Assembly (NCBI GenBank): GCA_945890905.1
Contig: CAMDDI010000164.1
Span: 1 to 7,776, forward strand
Reading direction: 5' to 3'
DNA: 7,776 bases
From: Bacteriovorax stolpii
GTDB taxonomy: Bacteria > Bdellovibrionota > Bacteriovoracia > Bacteriovoracales > Bacteriovoracaceae
Shown here: positions 1-6,735 of the stretch, piece by piece
How the letters are laid out: every line of letters starts with the position of its first letter
How positions within the stretch are numbered: the first letter of the stretch is position 1
Notes under the pieces: generated by a model
Told to the model about the DNA's origin: nothing
Databases searched by the model: none
The model's input: the letters and a program-made list of their open reading frames with translations, nothing else
Position numbers and translations under genes: made by a program

Positions 1-26
1 CCTCTACGCATAAAAAGGATTTTTGC

Positions 27-1262
27 ATGAAATCAAGTCTCATCATTTTGGCCATTCTCATCAGTTCAATGAGCTCAGTCTATGCATCTGGTGACCCGGT
101 TTTACGGGAAAATATTTACTACCAATTTCAAAAACAAATTTTAAATATAAATGCTAAATCCGTCAGACTTAATGGATTTACTCATTTTGAACAGGCCTTA
201 TATGTGGATGCACTTTGGGATTTAACTGAAGAGGGCTCACCTGAAGCCATCGCCACCTTAAATGAAGTTGTTCCTGTCTACTACAATCTTCTGGAAAAAC
301 TTAGACTTGGTATTTTGCGTTTAAAATATAAGAGATCAGCTAATCTCTCTGACGAACTTGTAACTGAGCTCATGAATGCACTTAGAGAACCTAACAGTGA
401 TGTGAAAATCATATACACGTTGGCAGCATACGAAAAAGAAATCATGGCCGCAGGACACACCGATCTCATTGAGCAGGCCAAGCTTGATAATCGCTACCAA
501 GACGTTTCAGAAGATTCAGAACTAAAAAAAGAATTCACCAATGATATGCTCACGGATATTTTTTATAACACACCTGATGTGACTACATATATGAATGGGG
601 AATACATCAAGAGTGTCAAAATCTTTATGTTCTGCCGCTCAAACCGTCTCTTCCCATGTCTTATGACAATGAAAAATGCTCAAGGTGAAATTGTCCGTAA
701 TGCAGACGGAAGTATATGGACGCAAAGGGCCTTGGCTTCGTCTAAACAGGGACTCCCAAGTTATTCTCGTAATGGAAACACTCCTGCAGGAATTCACTTT
801 ATCGACTCAGTTATGCCAAGTGCTGATCAGAACGTATCTTTTGGAAAATTCCGACGAATGATTTTAAACTTCGTACCGAAATCAAAAAATGAAATTCTCC
901 ATCTAGCTCTTCTCCCTGAATCCTCTAAAAACAAAGACTGGTGGAAGCCTGCTACAGTGGCCCGTGATATTGGCCGCAATGATCTTCGGATTCATGGAAC
1001 TGGAAAAGTTAACGAAGAACCTACGACTCCTTATTTCCCGTTCATGCGTACTAATGGATGTATTTCACAGCGTGAAAACACCTATGAGGGTATTGTTTAC
1101 CGGGATCAGCGTGAACTACTTGACTCTATTATGACGGCCATGGATCTTGCCGCAGTTTATGAAAATGAGCTTAAGATTAAAGGGATTCTATATCTGATCG
1201 AAGTTGATGGAACCAATGAACCCATGACTTTAAAAGTTCTCAACGATAAAGGTATTGAGTGA
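27..1262 (+). CDS. Secreted L,D-transpeptidase-like (YkuD-type) protein
   Basis: Probable periplasmic enzyme that forms or remodels L,D peptide bonds in peptidoglycan or links proteins to it. Residues 1 to about 21 form a signal peptide (Lys-2, a hydrophobic stretch, cleavage near VYA|SG). Residues 25-190 are mostly helical with no domain I recognise. From about 195 the sequence looks like a YkuD domain: a NTPAGIHFIDSVMP segment, then HGT with His323, and TNGCIS with Cys345. Eighteen residues separate His323 from Thr342, close to the family pattern H-x(14-17)-[ST]-x-G-C. The usual His before Gly-Cys is Asn here, so the motif is slightly divergent but keeps the nucleophile. The ATG has an AAGGA site at 15-19, seven bases upstream. 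The stop overlaps the GTG of the SIMPL gene by 4 bp, suggesting a shared transcript. Family assignment is fairly sure; the substrate is unknown. Confidence 0.85.
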   Translation: MKSSLIILAILISSMSSVYASGDPVLRENIYYQFQKQILNINAKSVRLNGFTHFEQALYVDALWDLTEEGSPEAIATLNEVVPVYYNLLEKLRLGILRLKYKRSANLSDELVTELMNALREPNSDVKIIYTLAAYEKEIMAAGHTDLIEQAKLDNRYQDVSEDSELKKEFTNDMLTDIFYNTPDVTTYMNGEYIKSVKIFMFCRSNRLFPCLMTMKNAQGEIVRNADGSIWTQRALASSKQGLPSYSRNGNTPAGIHFIDSVMPSADQNVSFGKFRRMILNFVPKSKNEILHLALLPESSKNKDWWKPATVARDIGRNDLRIHGTGKVNEEPTTPYFPFMRTNGCISQRENTYEGIVYRDQRELLDSIMTAMDLAAVYENELKIKGILYLIEVDGTNEPMTLKVLNDKGIE

Positions 1263-1945
1263 AATTAATTTTTACTCTCTTCTCCTTCCTATTCATAAGT
1301 ACCATTTTTGCTGCTGATTCAGTTCAAGTTCAAGGCTCGTGCCAGATTAAGGTTGTGCCTGATCGTGGGATGATGAGCTTTACGGCAGAAAATCAGAACA
1401 AAAACCAGAAAGATGCTGTCAAAAAATCCAACGATCAGATCTCCTTACTAAAATTAAAACTGAGCGAACTCAAACTTAAAGACATGGTTTTAAAAACCAC
1501 TAATTACAATGTTTCTCCTGTTCGTGAATACGAAAAAGATAAGCTCGTAGATAAGGGAACTAAGGCGAGTTTAACTTTAGAAATTACCACTTCAGATATT
1601 GCTCGCTTAGATGAGGCCCTCTTTATTGCTTCGGAAGTGGGAATTCAAAATGTAGGAGCACTTCAAACTTTACTCTCCTTAGAAAAGTCTCAAGATGAAT
1701 ATTTAAAGTGTTTAGATATCGCTTCAGATGATGCCAAGAAAAAGGCCCAACAACTGGCCAAACGTCTAGGATTTGGCCTTGGTGGTGTGATTGAAGTGAT
1801 AGAAACTCCTTCCCAGGCCGCTAGTCCTCAACCGCTGTATGTTCATGGGGCCATGATGTTGAAGAGTGGACAGAGAGACACGCGAATTGAGGCCGGTGAA
1901 CAACAATTTTCAACCACTATCCAAGTCTCATTTAAGATAAAATAA
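1259..1945 (+). CDS. Periplasmic SIMPL-domain (DUF541, YggE-like) protein
   Basis: Residues 1 to about 19 are a signal peptide ending FAA|DS, so the protein is exported. The mature part matches the SIMPL/DUF541 plan: an opening QVQGSCQIKVVPDRG strand resembling the family's V.G.G.v.v.PD.a start, a long helix with alternating Lys and Asn, an LKTTNYNVSPVREY strand, a TTSDIARLDEALFIASEVG segment, a helix around DDAKKKAQQLAKRLG, and a closing FSTTIQVSFKIK strand. At 228 residues the length is usual. The biochemical role of the family is poorly defined; E. coli YggE has been linked to oxidative stress, and another member forms large rings. The GTG start lies inside the previous gene's stop (GTGA), with AAAGG at 1248-1252 six bases upstream, which supports translational coupling to the L,D-transpeptidase. 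The pairing hints at an envelope role, but that is inference. Confidence 0.88.
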   Translation: MKLIFTLFSFLFISTIFAADSVQVQGSCQIKVVPDRGMMSFTAENQNKNQKDAVKKSNDQISLLKLKLSELKLKDMVLKTTNYNVSPVREYEKDKLVDKGTKASLTLEITTSDIARLDEALFIASEVGIQNVGALQTLLSLEKSQDEYLKCLDIASDDAKKKAQQLAKRLGFGLGGVIEVIETPSQAASPQPLYVHGAMMLKSGQRDTRIEAGEQQFSTTIQVSFKIK

Positions 1946-1947
1946 TA

Positions 1948-2823
1948 ATGATCACACAAAATCTTCCCAACTATGAACTCTTAGATTCTGGGTTTGGACG
2001 CAAACTTGAAGTTATTGCTGGATTAAAAGTCACGCGCCCAAGTCCTCAGGCCATTTGGAAACCGAATCTCAAAGATGCTGAATGGGCACTCGCCACTTCA
2101 AATTGTGTCCGCACTAAAGATGGTGGTGGTAAGTGGGAACACCGCAAAGAGCCCAATCCTGATCTCTCACTGGGTTTTGATATCGGTGATAAGAAACTTA
2201 AGTTCAGACTTAAATTTACTTCCTTTGGTCACTGCGGAGTTTTCTTTGAGCAGATTCCAGTTTGGGAATGGCTCTTCCAAGAAGTTACGGCCCTCAAAGA
2301 AAAATTGGGACGTGCTCCTAAAGTTATTAATCTTTTTGGTTACACAGGGTGTGCCAGTTTAGTGATGGCAGCGGCTGGTGCTGAAGTCTTTCACGTAGAC
2401 AGCTCAAAGGGTGTTTTAGATTGGGGAAAAGAGTCTCAGGCGTTAAGTAAGCTTGATCCAAAAAGTATCCGCTGGGTGCAAGAAGATGCTCAAGAATTTT
2501 TGCGCCATTCATTTAAAAAGAATTTTACCTACGATGGAATTCTGGCCGATCCACCAAGTTGGGGTCACGGTGTAAAAAAAGAAGTTTGGGATTTTGAAAA
2601 ACATATTCATCTGCTTATTGAACTTATGCTCTCAACCCTCAATAAGGAAAATAGTTTCTTATTTCTTTCAAGCCATACTCAGGGTGTTCAGCCTGAAGCA
2701 TTGCGAAATATAATTGCCGACCGTCGCTGGAAAAATATTTCTCCTGGAGAGCTAGGTGTTAAACACAAAAATGATGGGAGAATTTTACCGGCCGGAATTT
2801 TTGTCACTGCAAAAAGTTACTAG
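1948..2823 (+). CDS. Class I SAM-dependent methyltransferase, RlmI/RlmK superfamily (COG1092-like), no PUA domain
   Basis: Cytoplasmic Rossmann-fold methyltransferase, probably acting on RNA. Residues 1-110 form a short N-terminal part (YELLDSGFGRKLE near 9-21) in place of the PUA domain of RlmI. The SAM-binding motif NLFGYTG is at 128-134, the acidic residue for the SAM ribose is Asp151 in FHVDSSKG, and the catalytic-loop motif DPPSW is at 201-205. The segment matching the RlmI cysteine motif SCSG reads SSHTQ (Ser241-Ser242-His243), so the m5C nucleophile found there in RlmI is absent. The target is therefore unlikely to be made by the RlmI mechanism and may be a base nitrogen, as in RlmK. 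The ATG lies two bases after the SIMPL stop with no clear Shine-Dalgarno site, so it probably depends on coupling. Its role next to two envelope genes is unclear. Fold is certain; substrate is not known. Confidence 0.88.
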   Translation: MITQNLPNYELLDSGFGRKLEVIAGLKVTRPSPQAIWKPNLKDAEWALATSNCVRTKDGGGKWEHRKEPNPDLSLGFDIGDKKLKFRLKFTSFGHCGVFFEQIPVWEWLFQEVTALKEKLGRAPKVINLFGYTGCASLVMAAAGAEVFHVDSSKGVLDWGKESQALSKLDPKSIRWVQEDAQEFLRHSFKKNFTYDGILADPPSWGHGVKKEVWDFEKHIHLLIELMLSTLNKENSFLFLSSHTQGVQPEALRNIIADRRWKNISPGELGVKHKNDGRILPAGIFVTAKSY

Positions 2824-2922
2824 AACCTAACTCTTTTCATCAAGCTTTATATTCAAAAAATCTTCACTATTTTCACCTATTTCACAAACTCTCATTAAAA
2901 TCAACTTATCAACCCATTAAAT
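2824..2922. other. Intergenic gap with a nearly G-free + strand; possible promoter region
   Basis: This is the only sizeable non-coding gap in the window. On the + strand G occurs only at 2844, so 2845-2922 is 78 bases without a G. It holds three tandem TTCAC-led 9-mers (listed separately). A weak promoter could be TTCACC (2872-2877), an 18-base spacer and TAAAAT (2896-2901), placing a transcript start near 2908, ahead of the membrane-protein gene. I see no GC-rich hairpin followed by T residues, so no intrinsic terminator for the upstream operon is evident. Confidence 0.5.
2863..2889 (+). repeat. Three tandem 9-bp TTCAC-led repeats
   Basis: TTCACTATT (2863-2871), TTCACCTAT (2872-2880) and TTCACAAAC (2881-2889) sit head to tail with exact 9-base spacing. 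The first five bases are invariant and the last four vary. They lie in the leader of the four-TM membrane protein and overlap its possible promoter. They could be repeated protein-binding half-sites (GTGAA on the other strand), or a chance product of the A/C/T-only composition. Confidence 0.45.
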
Positions 2923-3828
2923 GTGAGTACTCCCATGTCAAAGCTCTCCTTTGCTCAGCTCTTTAAGTCTCAGGACTCAAAGTACACTCTCCAAACCGCG
3001 GCTTTGGTGACGGCAGTTCCCTTAGCTATGCTCTCATTGATTGTTTATTCAGTTTGGCTTTTGGTCGTTGTGAATCACTCTTACTTCATTTCCAATGGTT
3101 TTCCTCTGGCCGACGAATCCAAAGAAGAATTTATGCTTTTCCTGTTGAGTTCTCAGCTTGATTATCTTCCCTACGTAGGACTATTTTTTATTCTGGTTTT
3201 CTTTATCGGACTATTTATCGCTTACATCGTTCTACGACCATTTAATCAAGTGGTGGAGATGTGTGAGAACTCCCCTGAACAGAGTCTGCGCTCTTACGGA
3301 CTCAATAATAAGAAAGCGATGGTAAAACTAGGACGATTTATTTGTGAATATCGCTTGGCCCAACAGAAAAATACTACGATTACATTACCTGTCGAAATTG
3401 AAAAAGCCAAAGGGCCCATGCTAGATATGATTTTTTATTTTCAATTTTTTTTACTCATTGGAACTCTCATCACTTTTACTGTGACTTCAATTTATTTCTT
3501 TACCTTGCAGCTCCATGAATCCATTGTCTCCGCTGCAGTTTCGACTCTAAAGGCCAGTCAGGGGATGAGAATTTTTCTTGCCTCTCAAAGTGACGTTCTC
3601 GAGGTAACTCTCATTATTGTGGCGGTCTTTACTATTATTCTGTATCTGGTGATTTCACGGTTAATTATTTCAAAAATTGAAGGCGTAACTTATGGTTATC
3701 TTCGGGATGTAAGAGATGTGGTTAATGGCCAGTATTCAAAGCGCCTTCACCCGCGTTCTGAGGATCCAGGAATACAGGCATCAGTTGCGATTAATAAGCT
3801 TTTGGATCAAATTCACCCTAGAGTTTAA
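2923..3828 (+). CDS. Four-TM membrane protein with C-terminal HAMP-like segment
   Basis: I do not recognise a named family. Hydrophobic spans lie at about 25-50, 83-104, 168-195 and 226-246. The predicted plan is N-terminus inside, outer loops at 51-82 and 196-225, and cytoplasmic segments at 105-167 and 247-301. The second cytoplasmic part resembles a HAMP linker: ISRLIISKIEG right after TM4, then YLRDVRDVVNGQYSKRL, and a second helix ending INKLLDQI. No kinase, cyclase, GGDEF or chemotaxis output domain follows, so it looks like a sensor or receptor module without its effector. The two TM-loop-TM-cytoplasm halves may be an old duplication. The start is uncertain: the GTG at 2923 has no Shine-Dalgarno site, while ATG at 2935 has GTGAG eight to twelve bases upstream and is at least as likely. 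Its stop overlaps the convergent methyltransferase stop by 4 bp. Confidence 0.85.
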   Translation: MSTPMSKLSFAQLFKSQDSKYTLQTAALVTAVPLAMLSLIVYSVWLLVVVNHSYFISNGFPLADESKEEFMLFLLSSQLDYLPYVGLFFILVFFIGLFIAYIVLRPFNQVVEMCENSPEQSLRSYGLNNKKAMVKLGRFICEYRLAQQKNTTITLPVEIEKAKGPMLDMIFYFQFFLLIGTLITFTVTSIYFFTLQLHESIVSAAVSTLKASQGMRIFLASQSDVLEVTLIIVAVFTIILYLVISRLIISKIEGVTYGYLRDVRDVVNGQYSKRLHPRSEDPGIQASVAINKLLDQIHPRV

Positions 3829-4589
3829 ACCCCTTGGCGGTACCACTCAGTTAAAACTGCGGCCGTAGCATTTGAGACGTTTAAGCTCTCCACATTACCT
3901 GTACCAGGAATGGAGATGAGGCCTTGCATTTTTTTTAGCATACGATCCGAGAGCCCCTCTGCTTCAGCTCCAAGAAACAAAATGGTTTTTTCGGGGAATG
4001 TAGTTTTAAACAATGATTCACCTTCGTGACTTGAGGTTGCAAAAGTTTTAAATCCATTTCGAAGGGCAAAATCGAAAACTTCTGACCAAGTGTCTAAATG
4101 AATCGCAGGGACACTTTCAGCTCCACCTTCTGAAGTTCTAAAAGCCGAAGCAGTTAGAGCAACAGGAACTTTGGCCTCATATAAAATTCCTGTCACTCCA
4201 TAGTGAGCAGCTGTACGCATAATGGCACCTAAGTTATGTGGATTTTCCACTTCTTCTAAGGCAATCACCAATTGGCGACCAGGTTGAGAGAGAAGGTCTT
4301 TAACAGAAGGAATTTTCTTAGTCTTCACGACTAAGCAAATATCTTCGTGATGAGTGGCCCGGGTGATGCTATCGATCTCTTCCTTATCTACAACATGATA
4401 GGCGAGCTTATTATCCACGCAATGGCGAATAATATCTTTGAAGGTAAAAAGCCCATCTTGGGTCACATAGGCCCGAATGACGTCATGAGGACGAACTTTG
4501 AAGAGAGTTTCAGCAGCATGACGGCCGTAGACCTTCATTTCTTGATTTTTAATTAAATGTTTCATGTATGGGCTTTTAACACGAGGCAC
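3825..4589 (-). CDS. SpoU/TrmH-family RNA 2'-O-ribose methyltransferase (RlmB/YfiF-like)
   Basis: SPOUT-class enzyme expected to methylate a ribose 2'-OH in rRNA or tRNA with SAM. Residues 18-92 match the L30e-like substrate-binding domain (KVYGRHAAETLF start, AYHVVDKEEI, HHEDICLVVK). The knotted catalytic domain shows motif 1, ENPHNLGAIMRTA, with Asn119 and Arg125; motif 2, FLGAEAEGLS, with Gly207, Glu209 and Gly212; and motif 3, IPGTGNVESLNVSNATA at 227-243. From memory, the run HNLG, RTSEGGAE, TSS.EG..LFKT and the final TEWYRQ resembles E. coli YfiF even more than RlmB, so the exact substrate (G2251 of 23S rRNA or other) is open. The longest frame starts at GTG 4589; ATG 4565 (residue 9) or ATG 4538 (residue 18, at the domain edge) are alternatives, none with a strong Shine-Dalgarno site. 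It is divergent from the RlmM-like gene. Confidence 0.92.
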   Translation of the reverse strand: MPRVKSPYMKHLIKNQEMKVYGRHAAETLFKVRPHDVIRAYVTQDGLFTFKDIIRHCVDNKLAYHVVDKEEIDSITRATHHEDICLVVKTKKIPSVKDLLSQPGRQLVIALEEVENPHNLGAIMRTAAHYGVTGILYEAKVPVALTASAFRTSEGGAESVPAIHLDTWSEVFDFALRNGFKTFATSSHEGESLFKTTFPEKTILFLGAEAEGLSDRMLKKMQGLISIPGTGNVESLNVSNATAAVLTEWYRQGV

Positions 4590-4603
4590 TTTTAGTGTAT
4601 AGA
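4576..4603 (+). promoter_or_regulatory. Candidate promoter for the RlmM-like gene, possibly leaderless
   Basis: TTAACA (4576-4581, five of six to TTGACA), a 16-base spacer, and TATAGA (4598-4603, four of six to TATAAT) preceded directly by TG. The predicted start point, about seven bases downstream, falls on the ATG at 4610, which would give a leaderless mRNA and would exclude the GTG at 4595 as start. The divergent gene's promoter must lie within the RlmM-like coding start on the other strand; TATACA there is only a weak candidate. Confidence 0.3.
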
Positions 4604-5533
4604 TCCCTGATGAATCACTACACAGGTTATTTGGCGATCCACAAGTTCGAGGCCGAGCTTGAGCGAGAGCTTGAAATCAAGGGCATCCCTATTGCTCTTA
4701 AAAAAGACCGCCTCTACTTGGTGGCCGGGGATCATCCTCCTATGATCTGGGCCCAGGTTTCCGCTTTCAAAATGATCCAAATTCCAATTACTTCCATTAA
4801 AGATGGGGCCAAAAAACTGCGCAATCTTGGCCGTAATTGGGCACTCTTTACGGTGGGAAACCATCGCCGGGCCCAGCTGATTCAGGAAGAATTACCCGAC
4901 TATCCGATTAAACCTATTCCATTCCGCATGGCGATTCCAAAACTTCCAATGGGATTTTGGACGTTGCTTGAAACTGATGTCATCTTGGCCGCCACTGAAA
5001 CCTCTTCCCCTTTTCCTTTGGGTGAGATGACTTTCCAAGAAGATAAAACAACACCTCCATCTCGGGCGTACTTAAAGCTTTGGGAATTTTTTACGGTTTA
5101 TGCTCCGGAGGCCATTTCAACAGGCACGGCCATTGATGTGGGATCCTGTCCCGGTGGATGGACTTGGGTTCTGCGTACTCTAAATTTTGAAAATACCATT
5201 TCTGTAGATAAGGCGCCCATAGAAAAACGAATCATGGATTTGGGAAAAATTGAATTTCGCCAAGAGAGTGCCTTTGGGCTTGATCCTAAAGACTTTGGTG
5301 AAATTGACTGGTTTTGTTCCGATATTATTTGTTATCCAGAGCGACTTTTGACTCTGGTGAAAAAATTTCGTGATTCTGGAAAGGTTAAGAACTTTATCTG
5401 TACTATAAAATATCAATCAGTCACTGACTGGGAAAACACTTTGAAGTTCTTAGAAATTCCCAATTCTTATATTGTTCATTTGCATCACAATAAGCACGAA
5501 GTAACTTGGTTTCTTAAAGGGGCCGCGCCATGA
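4595..5533 (+). CDS. rlmM: RlmM-like rRNA 2'-O-ribose methyltransferase (FtsJ fold)
   Basis: Likely cytoplasmic enzyme methylating a cytidine ribose in 23S rRNA (position 2498 in E. coli). The C-terminal FtsJ-type domain has the SAM motif DVGSCPGGWTW from Asp181 and a complete K-D-K-E tetrad: Lys161 in SRAYLKLWE, Asp243 in CSDI, Lys272 in TIKY and Glu302 in HEVTWF. The stretch VDKAPIEKRIMDLGKIEFRQESAF matches the corresponding E. coli RlmM stretch (VDNGPMAQSLMDTGQV...) as I recall it. Residues 10-150 form the N-terminal part, shorter than in the 366-residue E. coli protein. The longest frame begins at GTG 4595, but ATG 4610 (MNHYTGYL) fits a promoter just upstream and is perhaps the better start. 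Its stop overlaps the RlmI-like ATG by 4 bp (ATGA), so the two rRNA methyltransferases probably share one mRNA. Residue numbers count from the GTG. Confidence 0.9.
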   Translation: MYRSLMNHYTGYLAIHKFEAELERELEIKGIPIALKKDRLYLVAGDHPPMIWAQVSAFKMIQIPITSIKDGAKKLRNLGRNWALFTVGNHRRAQLIQEELPDYPIKPIPFRMAIPKLPMGFWTLLETDVILAATETSSPFPLGEMTFQEDKTTPPSRAYLKLWEFFTVYAPEAISTGTAIDVGSCPGGWTWVLRTLNFENTISVDKAPIEKRIMDLGKIEFRQESAFGLDPKDFGEIDWFCSDIICYPERLLTLVKKFRDSGKVKNFICTIKYQSVTDWENTLKFLEIPNSYIVHLHHNKHEVTWFLKGAAP

Positions 5534-6735
5534 AATATTTTAATTATGATAAGGCCCAAAGAATTAAGCTTACCCGAGACTTAGGAAAACATATTAAGCG
5601 CGGAAACCCTTGGGTTTTTTCTGATGCTGTTGAAAAAGTTAAAGTTCCTGAAGGGACATATGCCATTTTAATGAGTCATAAAAGTGAAATTCTTGCTCAT
5701 GGTTTCTACTCTCCGAGTATCAACCTCGCCTTCCGTATGCTCAACTTAGGGGATAAAAAGTTTAATGATACTGAAGTTGTGACCCGCCTGAGTCGTGCAA
5801 TATCTTTAAAAAAGCATCTCTTAACTATCGATAATAAATGTTTCCGGATTCTAAATGGTGAAGGTGATGAACTGCCTGGTGTAACAGCTGATTACTATCA
5901 AGGAACTGTGGTTTTAAAACTTGATGGATCGGCTTCAGAAGCTTTCTGGAAAAAAGAAGAACTTGCCAATTACTTTATGGAACAAAGTCAGATTCCAGTG
6001 AAGTGCGTTTATTTTAAAAGAAAAAATCGCGAAGAAGAAAAAGGTATGATCTTGGCCGGTGAGAGTGACACCTTAAATGATCATGAGTTCCTTGAAAACT
6101 CTGTTAAATTCCGCACGAATATCATTGATGCGGCCAAGACAGGTTTTTTCTTAGATCAGAGAGAGAATAGAAATTTTATACGCTCCATTGCAAAAGATAA
6201 GTCTCTACTAAATCTCTTCGGGTACACCGGTGGATTTTCGGTTTACGCAGGTCTTGGTGGTGCTTCGCGGGTAACGACAGTTGATATTGCTCCGGCCGCG
6301 ATAAAAGCTTCTGAGGTCAACTGGGAGATTAATCTTCTGCCTTCAGAAAAACATGAGGCCATTTGTGTGGACGCTTTTGAGTTTGTACAAGAAGCCCAAA
6401 AGGAAAAAAAACTCTGGGACATAGTGATCACCGATCCACCGAGTTTTGCGCCTAATGCAAAGGCTGTGGAAACTGCAGCTGAAGCCTACACAAAAATTTT
6501 TGCTGATTCTCTAAAACTAGTTAAAGACGGTGGATTTTTTGCCGCTTCAAGTTGTTCAGGCCATATCGAATTTGAAGCTTTCTTGAATATTGTTCAAGAC
6601 GCACTTTCTAAATCACGACGCAGAGGAAAAGTGCTTTTAATAAAAGGTCAGCCAGAGGATCATCCCTTCCCTTTTGCATTGCCAGAAATGCGCTATTTAA
6701 AATTTGTCTACATGCAGGTGTTTAAAGATCTTTAA
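5530..6735 (+). CDS. rlmI: RlmI-like 23S rRNA m5C methyltransferase (PUA + Rossmann domains)
   Basis: Expected to make 5-methylcytosine in 23S rRNA (C1962 in E. coli). Residues 11-75 look like the PUA RNA-binding domain (KLTRDLGKHIKRGNPWVFSD, then ILAHGFYSP). Residues 80-190 form the central domain (LNGEGDELPGVTADYY), followed by TGFFLDQRENR, a family hallmark. The Rossmann domain has NLFGYTGGFS from 228, the VDIAPAA acidic motif, DPPSF at 302-306 and SSCSGH with catalytic Cys342. Length 401 agrees with the usual ~396. The ATG sits in the previous gene's stop, with AAAGGGG at 5516-5522 as ribosome site. It is paralogous to the methyltransferase at 1948-2823, which lacks both the PUA domain and the cysteine. 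The stop overlaps the convergent TatD-like stop by 4 bp, with no terminator between. Confidence 0.94.
   Translation: MKYFNYDKAQRIKLTRDLGKHIKRGNPWVFSDAVEKVKVPEGTYAILMSHKSEILAHGFYSPSINLAFRMLNLGDKKFNDTEVVTRLSRAISLKKHLLTIDNKCFRILNGEGDELPGVTADYYQGTVVLKLDGSASEAFWKKEELANYFMEQSQIPVKCVYFKRKNREEEKGMILAGESDTLNDHEFLENSVKFRTNIIDAAKTGFFLDQRENRNFIRSIAKDKSLLNLFGYTGGFSVYAGLGGASRVTTVDIAPAAIKASEVNWEINLLPSEKHEAICVDAFEFVQEAQKEKKLWDIVITDPPSFAPNAKAVETAAEAYTKIFADSLKLVKDGGFFAASSCSGHIEFEAFLNIVQDALSKSRRRGKVLLIKGQPEDHPFPFALPEMRYLKFVYMQVFKDL

Noticed and set aside
1..13. Possible tail of an upstream gene ending LYA-stop at 11-13
   Set aside because: Four codons are too few to support a gene, although the stop would fit the tight spacing seen elsewhere.
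2075..2362. Open frame of 95 codons inside the first methyltransferase gene
   Set aside because: It lies in another frame of a gene with clear family motifs and has no recognisable product.
2824..2922. Intrinsic terminator after the first operon
   Set aside because: The stretch lacks G, so it cannot form a stable GC hairpin on the + strand.
4347..4556. Plus-strand frame opposite the SpoU/TrmH gene
   Set aside because: It is antisense to the conserved substrate-binding domain and has no support of its own.
4592..4864. Minus-strand 90-codon frame opposite the RlmM-like gene start
   Set aside because: It is antisense to a well-supported gene and its sequence shows no domain or signal peptide.
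1948..6735. Methyltransferase cluster as a restriction-modification or phage-defence system
   Set aside because: The motifs are of rRNA/tRNA methyltransferases, and no nuclease, helicase or specificity subunit is near apart from the TatD-like housekeeping-type enzyme.
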